Shown here in pieces: positions 16,057-25,763 of a DNA stretch of 64,000 nucleotides. The translations under genes were made by a program, and so were the position numbers. The notes under the pieces were generated by a model. It was not told the DNA's origin, did not search any database, and was given only the letters and a program-made list of their open reading frames with translations. Numbering within the stretch: position 1 is the first letter of the stretch; each line of letters starts with the position of its first letter. Where the stretch lies: the NCBI RefSeq assembly GCF_001651875.1, contig NZ_LNQB01000073.1, positions 434,001 through 498,000 on the forward strand. The letters run 5' to 3'. Source of the DNA: Sinorhizobium saheli. GTDB taxonomy: Bacteria; Pseudomonadota; Alphaproteobacteria; Rhizobiales; Rhizobiaceae.

Positions 16057-17430
16057 ATGGCCCGAGACACCACCGACCAGACGCCGGTTACCTCCGTTGC
16101 CGACCTGACCGCCTATCTGGCATCAGGCTCGAAGCCGAAGGAGAAGTTCCGGATCGGCACCGAGCACGAGAAATTCGCCTTCTTCAGGGCAGACAACAGC
16201 CCCGTGCCCTATTTCGGCGACGCCAGCATCCAGGCGCTCCTGAACGGCATGGCCGAAAGGAACGGCTGGGAGGCGATCGTCGACGAGGGCAACATCATCG
16301 GGCTTGCCGACCACGACGGCAACGGCGCGATCTCGCTGGAGCCCGGCGGACAGTTCGAGCTTTCCGGCGCCGCACTCGAGAACCTGCATCAGACTTGCAA
16401 GGAATCCAACCAGCACCTCGCCGTCCTTCGCGAGATCGCCGAGCCGCTCGGCATCCGCTTCCTCGGCATCGGCGGCAGCCCGAAATGGACCTTCGAAGAG
16501 ACGCCGCGCATGCCGAAGTCGCGTTACGCGATCATGACGCGCTACATGCCGAAGGTCGGCTCCAAGGGCCTCGACATGATGTACCGCACCTGCACGATCC
16601 AGGTGAACCTCGACTTCTCCTCCGAGGAGGACATGCTGCGCAAGATGCAGGTGTCGATGAAGCTGCAGCCGCTCGCGACCGCGCTCTTCGCAAGTTCCCC
16701 CTTCACCGACGGCAGGCCGAACGGGCTGCTTTCGTGGCGCGGGGATATCTGGCGCGACACCGACAACAATCGCGCCGGGCTGTTGCCGGCCGCCTTCAAG
16801 CCGGATTTCGGCTTTGCCGACTACGTCGAATGGGCGCTCGACGTGCCGATGTATTTCGTCGTGCGCGACGGCCATTATCACGACTGTACCCATGTCACCT
16901 TCCGCCAGTTCATGAACGGGGCGCTGAAGGGTGAGATCGCCGAGTGGCAACCGAACATGGGCGACTGGACCAACCACCTTTCGACCCTCTTCCCCGACGT
17001 TCGTCTCAAGCGCTTCCTCGAGATGCGCGGCGCCGACGGCGGTCCGTGGCGGCGGATCTGTGCGCTCCCGGCCTTCTGGGTCGGGCTGCTTTATGACGAC
17101 GAGGCGCTTTCGGCGGCCGAAGACCTGACCCGCGACTGGAGCTATGAGGAGATTCTGGCCCTGAGGAACGCCGTCCCGGCGCAGGCGCTCAACGCCACGT
17201 TCAGGGCGAAATCGCTCTTCGACGTCGCGCGCGAGGTTGTTGCGATTTCACGCGACGGGCTGAAGCGCCGCAACCGCCTAAACGGCGACGGCATCGACGA
17301 AAGCCAGTTCCTGGCGCCGCTCGACGAAGTGCTGGCGAAGCGGGCGACGCTCGCCGAGGACATGCTCGCGCTCTACCACGGCCGCTGGAACAAGTCGGTC
17401 GAACCGGTCTTTGCCGAATACCAGTACTGA
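16057..17430 (+). CDS. gshA: Glutamate-cysteine ligase (plant/alphaproteobacterial type)
   Basis: A 457-residue ligase that makes gamma-glutamylcysteine, the first step of glutathione synthesis. It belongs to the GCS2 family seen in alphaproteobacteria and plant plastids. The N-terminal ATP/Glu site shows R-I-G-T-E-H-E-K-F-A-F-F near residue 30 and S-L-E-P-G-G-Q-F-E-L-S-G near residue 92. A middle segment R-Y-x-I-M-x-R-Y-M and C-T-I-Q-V-N-L-D-F-S follow, with G-L-L-S-W-R-G-D-I-W-R-D-T-D-N-N-R further on. Length matches the family. It is monocistronic, with the next gene 125 bases away and no visible regulatory motif upstream. Confidence 0.94.
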   Translation: MARDTTDQTPVTSVADLTAYLASGSKPKEKFRIGTEHEKFAFFRADNSPVPYFGDASIQALLNGMAERNGWEAIVDEGNIIGLADHDGNGAISLEPGGQFELSGAALENLHQTCKESNQHLAVLREIAEPLGIRFLGIGGSPKWTFEETPRMPKSRYAIMTRYMPKVGSKGLDMMYRTCTIQVNLDFSSEEDMLRKMQVSMKLQPLATALFASSPFTDGRPNGLLSWRGDIWRDTDNNRAGLLPAAFKPDFGFADYVEWALDVPMYFVVRDGHYHDCTHVTFRQFMNGALKGEIAEWQPNMGDWTNHLSTLFPDVRLKRFLEMRGADGGPWRRICALPAFWVGLLYDDEALSAAEDLTRDWSYEEILALRNAVPAQALNATFRAKSLFDVAREVVAISRDGLKRRNRLNGDGIDESQFLAPLDEVLAKRATLAEDMLALYHGRWNKSVEPVFAEYQY

Positions 17431-17555
17431 GCAGGCGGGAGGGAAGGCACGCCTTTCCTCGATCCGCTGCTGCCGGCGACGCATAAAAGCGGTTTCCAGC
17501 CTCCGGATTCGCATTATAGTGCAACGACATGGTCGTTCGCCGGGAAGGAAGGGCA

Positions 17556-18374
17556 ATGGCACCGCTTTTTGACATGTTCGCACAGGCGCAGAACGGCCAT
17601 GCCATCGAACTGATGGCGAAACAGTTCGGCCTCGCCCAGGAGCAGATGGCGAAGGCGGCGGCGGCGCTGATGCCGGCCTTCTCCACCGGCTTCAAGCGCA
17701 ACACCGCCGACCCTTATGATTTCGGCGCGCTGCTGACGGCGCTCTCGACGGGAAACTACGCTAAGTACTTCGAGGATATGAGCCAGGCGTTCACGCCCCA
17801 GGGCGTCGCGGACGGCAACGGCGTTCTCGGTCAGCTTTTCGGCTCGAAGGAGATGTCGCGCGCGATCGCGGCGCAGGCGGCGCAGATGACCGGGATCGGC
17901 CAGGAGATCTACAAGCAGATGCTGCCGGTGATGGCGAGCACGCTCATGGGCGGCCTCTTCAAGGAGACCGCGGAGCGGGCCGGCGACGCGCTCGCCAACA
18001 ATCCGTTCATGGTGCTGATGCAGCAGTGGATGGAGGCGACAGGCCTCGCCAGGAAGCCGGCACCGCCGCCGAACCCCTTCGACAATCCCTTCACCCAGGC
18101 CATGCAGGGCTTCTTCGGCGCAGCCAAGGCACAGGAGAAGCCGAAGGCGCCCGATCTTTTTGCCGACAATCCGTTTTTCAAGGCATTCCAGGACATGACG
18201 CGAACCGGCACCGGGACGCCCGAGAAGTCGCCCGAGCAAAACCCGGGCTTCGCGCAGTTCTCGCAGGTGATGAACACCATGTTCGACACCGGCCTGGAGA
18301 TGCAGAAGGAATACCAGAAGAACATCGACGCCCTGTTCGAGAGCTACAGGAAGGATTCCGGCGGCAAGGCTTGA
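17556..18374 (+). CDS. DUF937-like protein of unknown function
   Basis: A 272-residue soluble protein with no signal peptide. The N-terminal 45 residues (G-H-A-I-E-L-M-A-K-Q-F-G-L, then AALMPAFSTGFKRN) fit the start of a DUF937 domain. The rest is low in Cys/Trp and rich in Phe, Met and Gln, with repeated short motifs such as N-P-F-x-N-P-F and D-N-P-F-F-K-A-F between residues 155 and 215. The ending is helical (MQKEYQKNIDALFESYRK). The repeated N-P-F motifs suggest protein-protein contacts. The ATG at 17556 has GGAAGG upstream. Function unknown. Confidence 0.65.
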   Translation: MAPLFDMFAQAQNGHAIELMAKQFGLAQEQMAKAAAALMPAFSTGFKRNTADPYDFGALLTALSTGNYAKYFEDMSQAFTPQGVADGNGVLGQLFGSKEMSRAIAAQAAQMTGIGQEIYKQMLPVMASTLMGGLFKETAERAGDALANNPFMVLMQQWMEATGLARKPAPPPNPFDNPFTQAMQGFFGAAKAQEKPKAPDLFADNPFFKAFQDMTRTGTGTPEKSPEQNPGFAQFSQVMNTMFDTGLEMQKEYQKNIDALFESYRKDSGGKA

Positions 18375-18435
18375 GGCTGGCGGAAGGCCGCAGATTTGCA
18401 GCGATTTGCAAGGGACGAAGACGCCGCCGCGAGCC

Positions 18436-18463
18436 CCTTCTCCCCGTCAAAACGGGGAGAAGG
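18436..18463. repeat. Hairpin of the REP-like palindrome family
   Basis: CCTTCTCCCCGT and its complement (12-bp arms) flank a CAAA loop. The right flank matches that of the palindrome at 4700-4727. It lies downstream of the DUF937 gene and may also act as a terminator. Confidence 0.65.
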
Positions 18464-18502
18464 TGCCGGCAGGCGGATGAGGGGCGCACCCCTCCTCCGT
18501 CG

Positions 18503-18541
18503 CATAAAAAAGCCCGGTACATGTCTTGGCATGTACCGGGC
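18503..18541 (-). terminator. Rho-independent terminator (reads leftward)
   Basis: Perfect 12-bp stem GCCCGGTACATG (18512-18523) with its complement (18530-18541) and a six-base loop. On the minus strand the stem is followed by six Ts. It is the likely end of the DUF1127 transcript. Confidence 0.85.
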
Positions 18542-18616
18542 AAGCGGCAGGGTCTATTGGCTCATACCCTGCGGGGAACTCTTCGGTGCGTCTTCATCAC
18601 CGTAATTCGAAATTTC

Positions 18617-18663
18617 GCGGCATGACCCGCGCAAAGGCGACAAGCTTTCGCGGATCATGCCGC
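18617..18663 (-). other. Long imperfect hairpin in the 3' region of the DUF1127 gene
   Basis: GCGGCATGACCCGCG and CGCGGATCATGCCGC (14 of 15 pairs) enclose 17 bases. It lies between the DUF1127 stop codon and the terminator at 18503-18541, on the same transcript. It could be a structured 3' UTR or a 3'-UTR-derived small RNA. Confidence 0.4.
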
Positions 18664-18703
18664 AATGGCGCATCCGAGGCGGCGGGATGCGCCACGGGGA
18701 CTT

Positions 18704-19000
18704 TCAGTCGTGGCGAACGCCCCGGTAAAAGAGGGTCGCCCGATTGCGCGAGGCGCGCGTCAGATAGCTGCCCGGATTGTCGAAGAAGGCCGAAGTCAAC
18801 GCCTCGTGCAGGTCTTCGCGTTTCAGCCCCATGTCGAGCAACTGACGGTCGTCGAGATCTTGCAGACGGGCGATCTGGCTGCGGTTTCGGTAGAGGTGCC
18901 AGACCGCCGTCAGCACGCCGACGACGCCAGCCGTGCGGGACGCAAGCGACGGCTTGCAGGCAACGGGGTCGAGATCGAGGGCGTGGGGGGTCGTGCGCAT
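18704..19000 (-). CDS. DUF1127 (YjiS-like) small protein
   Basis: A 98-residue protein with a C-terminal DUF1127 core (about residues 38-75: W-H-L-Y-R-N-R, then I-A-R-L-Q-D-L-D-D-R-Q-L-L-D-M-G-L). DUF1127 proteins are small Arg-rich proteins that are abundant in rhizobia. Some family members in alphaproteobacteria bind RNA and affect small-RNA turnover and stress adaptation. The ATG at 19000 was chosen because AGAAGGAG lies seven bases upstream. The transcript ends with two hairpins (18617-18663 and 18503-18541). It is divergent from a LysR-type regulator. Confidence 0.8.
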   Translation of the reverse strand: MRTTPHALDLDPVACKPSLASRTAGVVGVLTAVWHLYRNRSQIARLQDLDDRQLLDMGLKREDLHEALTSAFFDNPGSYLTRASRNRATLFYRGVRHD

Positions 19001-19117
19001 GACGGAACTCCTTCTCTCAGGCACGAAGAGACCTTTCCCCTGCGGGGAGGTCTACGCAGGGGCAGGCGGCAACGATTTGGTTGGATCGGCGTGGGAGGGC
19101 GCCGGGGGATTGACGTA

Positions 19118-19141
19118 ATTTGCGACTTATCAATCGCAAAT
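19118..19141. promoter_or_regulatory. Inverted repeat between the DUF1127 and LysR genes
   Basis: ATTTGCGA and TCGCAAAT (perfect 8-bp arms) flank eight bases, 53 bases upstream of the LysR start. Spacing and AT-richness fit a LysR-type recognition site. It is a candidate autoregulatory site that could also control the DUF1127 gene. Confidence 0.45.
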
Positions 19142-19193
19142 CCTTATTGATCAGTCCAACGAATGTTTTTAATGATATTCATCAAACAATCTT

Positions 19194-20159
19194 ATGGGTA
19201 TTCCGGCCATGTCCGCACCGCTCGATATTGATCAGTTGCAAACTTTCGTCGCCATTGCAGACACGGGCAGCTTCACCAAGGCCGCCGATCGCGTTTTCAA
19301 GACCCAGTCCGCCGTTTCGATGCAGATGCGCCGCCTGGAGGAACGCATCGGCAAGGCGCTGTTCATGAAGGACGGCCGCGGCAACCGGCTGACGGTCGAG
19401 GGCGACAGGCTCCTGAATTTCGCCCGGCGGATGATCCGTCTCAACAACGAGGCAATCGCATCCTTCGACGACAATCGCCTCGAAGGCACGCTCAGGATCG
19501 GCACGCCGGACGACTATGCCGACCGCTACATGCCCGAGATCATCGTTCGGTTCGCCAAGACGCATCCGAACGTCGAGCTCTACATCGTCTGCGAACCCTC
19601 GGCCGATCTTGCCGAGAAGATGGCGAAGGGCGATCTCGACATTGCCCTGGTGACCCACAATCCGCGGGCGCGGGCCTCGGACGTCGTGCGCACCGAGCCG
19701 CTCTGCTGGGTCGCCTCGATCAACCACCCGCTGCCGGAAAATGCACCGATCCCGCTTGCCGTCGGCCGCCGCGACTGCCTGTGGCGCCAGGCGGCCTGCG
19801 CCGCCCTCGATGCGACGGGACGGGAGTACCAGATCCTGTTCACGAGCTGGTCCTCGACGGTCGTCGCCGCCGCGGTGCTCGCCGGCATGGCGGTATCGGT
19901 TCTGCCGGAGTCGGCGCTGCGCCCCGGCATGAAGGTGCTGACGCTGGCGGACGGTTTCCCGGCGCTGGCCCCGGTCCAGATCGGCATCATGAAGCGACCC
20001 GGGCTTTCGCCGTCGCTGTCGAACGCCATCACCAATCACATCACCGCCTGCCTCGACAACATCACGCCGATCGCCGTCAACGACGATCTCGACGGCGATA
20101 TCAAGGGCTATCCGCGTTATCCGCGCCTGCGCCAGAGCCACATGCTGCCGGGCTGGTGA
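19194..20159 (+). CDS. LysR-family transcriptional regulator
   Basis: A 321-residue regulator (316 if the second ATG at 19209 is used; neither has a clear ribosome binding site). The N-terminal winged helix (about 9-70) contains L-Q-T-F-V-A-I-A-D-T-G-S-F-T-K-A-A and the recognition part TQSAVSMQMRRLEERIGKAL. The effector domain begins at GTLRIGTPDDYADRYMPEII. Two Cys residues, C-E-P-S and C-A-A-L-D, could be redox-active but this is speculative. The C-terminal 40 residues extend past the usual end. The target is unknown; the divergent DUF1127 gene and the inverted repeat between them make self and neighbour control likely. Confidence 0.87.
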   Translation: MGIPAMSAPLDIDQLQTFVAIADTGSFTKAADRVFKTQSAVSMQMRRLEERIGKALFMKDGRGNRLTVEGDRLLNFARRMIRLNNEAIASFDDNRLEGTLRIGTPDDYADRYMPEIIVRFAKTHPNVELYIVCEPSADLAEKMAKGDLDIALVTHNPRARASDVVRTEPLCWVASINHPLPENAPIPLAVGRRDCLWRQAACAALDATGREYQILFTSWSSTVVAAAVLAGMAVSVLPESALRPGMKVLTLADGFPALAPVQIGIMKRPGLSPSLSNAITNHITACLDNITPIAVNDDLDGDIKGYPRYPRLRQSHMLPGW

Positions 20160-20173
20160 GCGGGTCAAGACGC

Positions 20174-20204
20174 GAAGGCCGCGCCCGGACGAGGCGCGGC
20201 CTTC
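20174..20204 (+). terminator. Hairpin terminator after the LysR gene
   Basis: GAAGGCCGCGCC (20174-20185) and its exact complement (20193-20204) flank a seven-base loop, followed by ATCTTT. It sits between the convergent LysR and dienelactone hydrolase genes. Confidence 0.75.
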
Positions 20205-20235
20205 ATCTTTCGTGCGGGCGGTTCCCGGCGGCGTT

Positions 20236-21111
20236 TCAGCCAAGCTTCGCCTTCAAAAACTCGACCGTCCGCTGCCAGGCAAGATCGGCCGCCTCCTTGT
20301 TGTAGCGGGCTGCCGAGGTGTCGTTGTTGAAGGCATGGTTGACGCCGTCATAGACGTGGATCGTGGCGTCCTTGCCGTTCTCCGTCAGCGCCTTGCGATA
20401 GGCGTCGATGCCGGCATTGATGCGCTCGTCGAGCCCGGCATAGTGCAGGAGCAGCGCCGCCTTGATCTTCGACACGTCCTCGGCCTTCGGCTGGGCGCCG
20501 TAATAGGCGACGGCGGCCTTGAGATCGGGAGCGTTCACCGCAAGCCGATTGACGAGGCCACCGCCCCAGCAAAAGCCGATCGCGCCGACGCTGCCGGTGC
20601 TGTCCGCATGCCCCTTCAGGAAGGCCACGGTGTCGACCGCATCTTCGGTGGTCTCGGCCTGATCGAGCGCGCCGATCATCTCCCGCGCCTTGTCCTCGTC
20701 CTCCGGCGTCCCGCCGCTCGGCGACAGGAAATCGGGCGCAAGCGCCAGGAAACCCTCGACCGCAACCCGGCGCGCCACATCCCTGATGTGCGGATTGAGG
20801 CCGCGATTCTCATGAATGACGATCACCGCCGGGAGCTTGCCCGACATGTTGGCGGGCCGGACCAGATAGCCCTTCATCTCTCCATCGGCGCCCGGGTAGG
20901 TGATGTCCTCGCCCTTGATCCGCTCGTCCGTCGCGGCGATCATTTCCGCCTTGGCGCTGTTGGCGGCGAGCAGCGGCGCGATTGCCGCCGCGGCCGCCGC
21001 GGAACCGGCGAGCGCCGTGAGGCTTTCCATGAAGCGGCGGCGATCGAGAGTGAGGTGGGTGTATTCGTCATATGCATCGATCATCGCCTGGGTGATGACA
21101 GGCTTCTCCAT
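20236..21111 (-). CDS. Dienelactone hydrolase family protein with Tat-like leader
   Basis: A 291-residue alpha/beta hydrolase. The N-terminus has D-R-R-R-F-M-E-S-L-T-A-L-A-G at about residues 22-35, followed by an Ala-rich hydrophobic stretch ending ANSAKAE. This looks like a twin-arginine signal although the preceding region is long. The hydrolase domain has H-E-N-R-G-L-N-P-H-I near residue 97, a nucleophile elbow G-F-C-W-G-G-G (Cys near residue 182), an Asp in Y-A-G-L-D-E-R and a His in G-V-N-H-A-F. This is the Cys-Asp-His triad of dienelactone hydrolases. The substrate in this subgroup is unknown. The ATG at 21111 has AAGGAGG upstream. Confidence 0.87.
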   Translation of the reverse strand: MEKPVITQAMIDAYDEYTHLTLDRRRFMESLTALAGSAAAAAAIAPLLAANSAKAEMIAATDERIKGEDITYPGADGEMKGYLVRPANMSGKLPAVIVIHENRGLNPHIRDVARRVAVEGFLALAPDFLSPSGGTPEDEDKAREMIGALDQAETTEDAVDTVAFLKGHADSTGSVGAIGFCWGGGLVNRLAVNAPDLKAAVAYYGAQPKAEDVSKIKAALLLHYAGLDERINAGIDAYRKALTENGKDATIHVYDGVNHAFNNDTSAARYNKEAADLAWQRTVEFLKAKLG

Positions 21112-21159
21112 GACGGCCTCCTTGGCAATTGTTCCGCTCGGCGGCCCGGCAACGGCAAA

Positions 21160-21190
21160 CCGCCCGTTGACAAGATAGGTCAACGGGCGG
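21160..21190 (-). other. Hairpin between guaB and the dienelactone hydrolase gene
   Basis: CCGCCCGTTGAC and its exact complement flank a seven-base loop. It lies 49 bases before the hydrolase start on the minus strand. It may terminate guaB or structure the hydrolase leader. Only a short T run follows. Confidence 0.45.
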
Positions 21191-21374
21191 CCCCTGGCGT
21201 ACAAAACTGCGTTACTGCCGGTTGAACTCAACCATTGAGATCGAGGACGATTGGACTGCCGCACGCGCGTAGGTCGGCCCGGCCCAGCCGATGCCATCGG
21301 CGTCTGTCGCGTCAGATCATCAGAAGCCCTGATCGGGACGCATCCGGCGCCCCGCAGGGGGACACAAAGGTGTA

Positions 21375-23180
<1,806 letters not shown>

Positions 23181-24611
23181 ATGCCCGAAGGCCCCGCTCC
23201 CATGAACCGCATCGTCCCGCTGATTCTCGCCGTCGCCTTGTTCATGGAGCAGATGGATTCGACCGTCATCTCGACGTCGCTGCCGGCGATCGCGCACGAC
23301 ATCGGCGTCGGGCCGATCACGCTGAAGCTGGCGCTGACCTCCTACATGGTGGCGCTGGCGATCTTCATTCCCTTGAGCGGCTGGATGGCGGACCGCTTCG
23401 GCGCCAAGCGCATCTTCCGGGCGGCGATCCTCGTCTTCGTCGCCGGCTCCGTGCTCTGCGCCTTGTCGGGCAGCCTCGTCGCCTTCGTCCTCTCGCGCTT
23501 CCTGCAGGGCATGGGCGGCGCGATGATGACGCCGGTCGCGCGCCTGGTACTGGTGCGGAGCGCACCCCGCAGCGAGCTCGTCTCCGCCATGGCGCTGCTC
23601 ACGATCCCGGCGCTGGTCGGCCCGCTGGCGGGCCCGCCGCTCGGCGGCTTCATCACCACCTATTTCTCCTGGCACTGGATCTTCCTCATCAACGTGCCGG
23701 TCGGCGTCGTCGGCTATGTCCTCTCCGGCATCCATCTCCCCGAGATGGAGCGGCGAAATCCGCCGCCCGTCGACATTCTCGGTTTCCTGCTCGGCGGCAT
23801 CGCCGCCGCCGGCGTCGTCTTCGGCCTATCGGTCATCAGCCTGCCGGCCTTGCCGCCGGCCGTCGGGCTCGCTTCCGTCTCGGCCGGCATCGTCGCCTCG
23901 CTTCTCTACGTCTTCCACGCCCGCCGGCATCCGGCTCCGGTGCTCGACCTCAGCCTGTTTCGCGACGGCGCTTTCCGCGCGGCCTCGATCGGCGGCACCA
24001 TCTTCCGTATTTCCGTCGGCGCCGTGCCCTTCCTGATGCCGCTGATGCTGCAGGTCGGCTTCGGCCTCAACCCGTTCGAGTCGGGCCTCATCACCTTCAT
24101 CGGCGCGGTCGGCGCCATCACCACCAAATTCCTCGCCCGTCGCGTGCTCGCCTTCGCCGGTTTCCGCACGACGCTGATCGTCGCAGCCGTCATCGCCGCC
24201 GTCATGACCTTCGCCAACAGCTTCTTCACGCCTGCGACGCCCTATCTGGTGATGCTCCTCATCCTGCTCGTCGCCGGCTTTGCCCGCTCCTTCTTCTTCA
24301 CCAGCGTCAACGCGCTCTCCTTCGCCGATATCGCGGATGCGGATGCCTCGAAGGCGACGTCGATGAGCGCCGTCCTGCAGCAGATCAGCCTTGCGCTGGG
24401 GGTCGCCGTCGCCGGCGCCATCCTCGAAATCGAGACGACGGTGAGCGGCGGACCGCTCACCGTCCGCGATTTCCACGTCGCCTTCATGCTGATCGCCATC
24501 GCCAACCTGCTCGCGGCGATCCCCTTCCTCACCATGGCGAAGAATGCCGGCGCCTCCGTCTCGGGGCACCGGCTGCCGATACCGGCAGCCGAGACGACGG
24601 CGGGCAAGTAG
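23181..24611 (+). CDS. MFS drug efflux transporter, DHA2 (14-TM) family
   Basis: A 476-residue inner-membrane transporter of the EmrB/QacA type that exports toxic compounds with proton import. It has about 14 hydrophobic segments. Motif D (L-F-M-E-Q-M-D-S-T-V-I-S-T-S-L-P-A-I) in helix 1 is the DHA2 hallmark. Motif A (G-W-M-A-D-R-F-G-A-K-R) follows helix 2, and motif C (G-P-L-A-G-P-P-L-G-G) lies in helix 5. No adaptor (EmrA) gene is adjacent. An alternative ATG seven codons later (23202) also fits. It is divergent from guaB. The substrate cannot be inferred. Confidence 0.9.
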   Translation: MPEGPAPMNRIVPLILAVALFMEQMDSTVISTSLPAIAHDIGVGPITLKLALTSYMVALAIFIPLSGWMADRFGAKRIFRAAILVFVAGSVLCALSGSLVAFVLSRFLQGMGGAMMTPVARLVLVRSAPRSELVSAMALLTIPALVGPLAGPPLGGFITTYFSWHWIFLINVPVGVVGYVLSGIHLPEMERRNPPPVDILGFLLGGIAAAGVVFGLSVISLPALPPAVGLASVSAGIVASLLYVFHARRHPAPVLDLSLFRDGAFRAASIGGTIFRISVGAVPFLMPLMLQVGFGLNPFESGLITFIGAVGAITTKFLARRVLAFAGFRTTLIVAAVIAAVMTFANSFFTPATPYLVMLLILLVAGFARSFFFTSVNALSFADIADADASKATSMSAVLQQISLALGVAVAGAILEIETTVSGGPLTVRDFHVAFMLIAIANLLAAIPFLTMAKNAGASVSGHRLPIPAAETTAGK

Positions 24612-24638
24612 AGCCGAACAAGAGGAGATGCCGGCGAG

Positions 24639-25022
24639 CTATTCCGGCCGTTCGCAGACCGCCGAGAGCTTGTTGCCGTCCGGGTCGCGGACATAGGCGG
24701 CGTAGAAATTCGGGTGGAAGGGCCTGAGGCCCGGCGCGCCCTCGTCCGTTCCCCCGCCCGCCAGTGCCGCCGCATGGAACGCGTCGACGGCGGCCCTCGT
24801 CTCCGCCGTGAGCGCAATCGAGGTGCCGTTGCCGAAGGTTGCCGGTTCGCGGTTGAACGGTTTCGTCACCCAGAAGCGGCAACGCACGTCGAGATCGCCG
24901 CCATAGCCGATTTCAGTGTCATCCTGGCGCTGCCGCCGGAAGCCCAGAGTCGCGAGAACGGGATCATAGAAGGCGCCGGCGCGCTCGAGATCGTTGGTGC
25001 CGACCGTCACGTAAAGCAGCAT
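24639..25022 (-). CDS. VOC (glyoxalase/bleomycin-resistance) family protein
   Basis: A 127-residue single-domain protein with the VOC fold. It starts MLLYVTVGTNDLERAGAFYD and ends with the typical A-A-Y-V-R-D-P-D-G-N-K-L-S-A-V-C. The first conserved His of glyoxalase I is replaced by the V-T-V-G-T pattern, which is common in this subgroup of uncharacterised VOC proteins. The gene starts three bases after the rlmE stop on the same strand, so it is co-transcribed with ppx and rlmE. The substrate is unknown. A similar protein is encoded at 38250-38624. Confidence 0.8.
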   Translation of the reverse strand: MLLYVTVGTNDLERAGAFYDPVLATLGFRRQRQDDTEIGYGGDLDVRCRFWVTKPFNREPATFGNGTSIALTAETRAAVDAFHAAALAGGGTDEGAPGLRPFHPNFYAAYVRDPDGNKLSAVCERPE

Positions 25023-25025
25023 GGT

Positions 25026-25763
25026 CTATTCCGTCGCGGCGTCTTCCGCCGCCTCCTCGCCCTCGACCGCACGCCGCCCCTTGAAGCCCTTGGCGAGCAG
25101 GAACATCTCGACCGATTCGGCGCGGGAGGAGGCGGGCTTCACATGCACGACCTGGCGGAAATTCTGCTTCAGCATGTTCAGGAGGTCGCGCTCGGTGCCG
25201 CCCTGGAAGGTCTTCGCCAGGAAATGTCCGCCCTCGGCGAGCACGTCGACGGCGAAATACGCGGCCACCTCGCAGAGATGCATGGTGCGCAGGTGGTCCG
25301 TCTGGCGATGGCCGGTGGTCGGCGCCGCCATGTCGGACAAGACGAGATCCGGCTCGCCGCCGATCCCTTCCTTGAGCCTTTCCGGCGCTTCCGGATCGAG
25401 GAAATCCAGCTGCAGGAAATTGACCCCCGGGATCGGGTCCATCTCGAGAAAGTCGATCGCCGCCACGCGCGGATCGGCATCGGTCGACTTCGTCACCTTG
25501 GCGGCGATCTGCGACCAGCTTCCGGGGGCCGCTCCGAGATCGATGATGCGCCTGGCGCCCGAAAGGATCTTGTGCTTCTCGTCGATCTCCAGAAGCTTGA
25601 AGGCCGCCCGGGCGCGATAGCCCTCGAGCTGCGCGCGCTGCACGTAGGGATCGTTGATGTGGCGCTCGAGCCAGCGGCGCGACGATGCCTTGAGCTTGCC
25701 CTTCTTCACCTTCTGGCCGAGCTTGCGGCCGGTGCGGTTGCCGCCGATCGGGGATTTCGTCAT
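25026..25763 (-). CDS. rlmE: 23S rRNA (uridine-2552-2'-O)-methyltransferase
   Basis: A 245-residue RrmJ/FtsJ-type methyltransferase acting on U2552 in the ribosomal A-site. The basic N-terminus ([20 protein letters not shown]) binds RNA. SAM motif I is [13 protein letters not shown], near residue 82. The K-D-K-E catalytic set can be traced as [20 protein letters not shown] and the later Glu near H-V-K-P-A-S-S-R. A 20-residue acidic tail is unusual but harmless. The ATG overlaps the ppx stop codon (ATGA), so the two are translationally coupled. Confidence 0.93.
   Translation of the reverse strand: MTKSPIGGNRTGRKLGQKVKKGKLKASSRRWLERHINDPYVQRAQLEGYRARAAFKLLEIDEKHKILSGARRIIDLGAAPGSWSQIAAKVTKSTDADPRVAAIDFLEMDPIPGVNFLQLDFLDPEAPERLKEGIGGEPDLVLSDMAAPTTGHRQTDHLRTMHLCEVAAYFAVDVLAEGGHFLAKTFQGGTERDLLNMLKQNFRQVVHVKPASSRAESVEMFLLAKGFKGRRAVEGEEAAEDAATE

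Noticed and set aside
19194-20159. Naming the LysR gene lsrB or oxyR
   Set aside because: Gene order near gshA/guaB tempted this, but no katA is adjacent and sequence features do not allow a named assignment.
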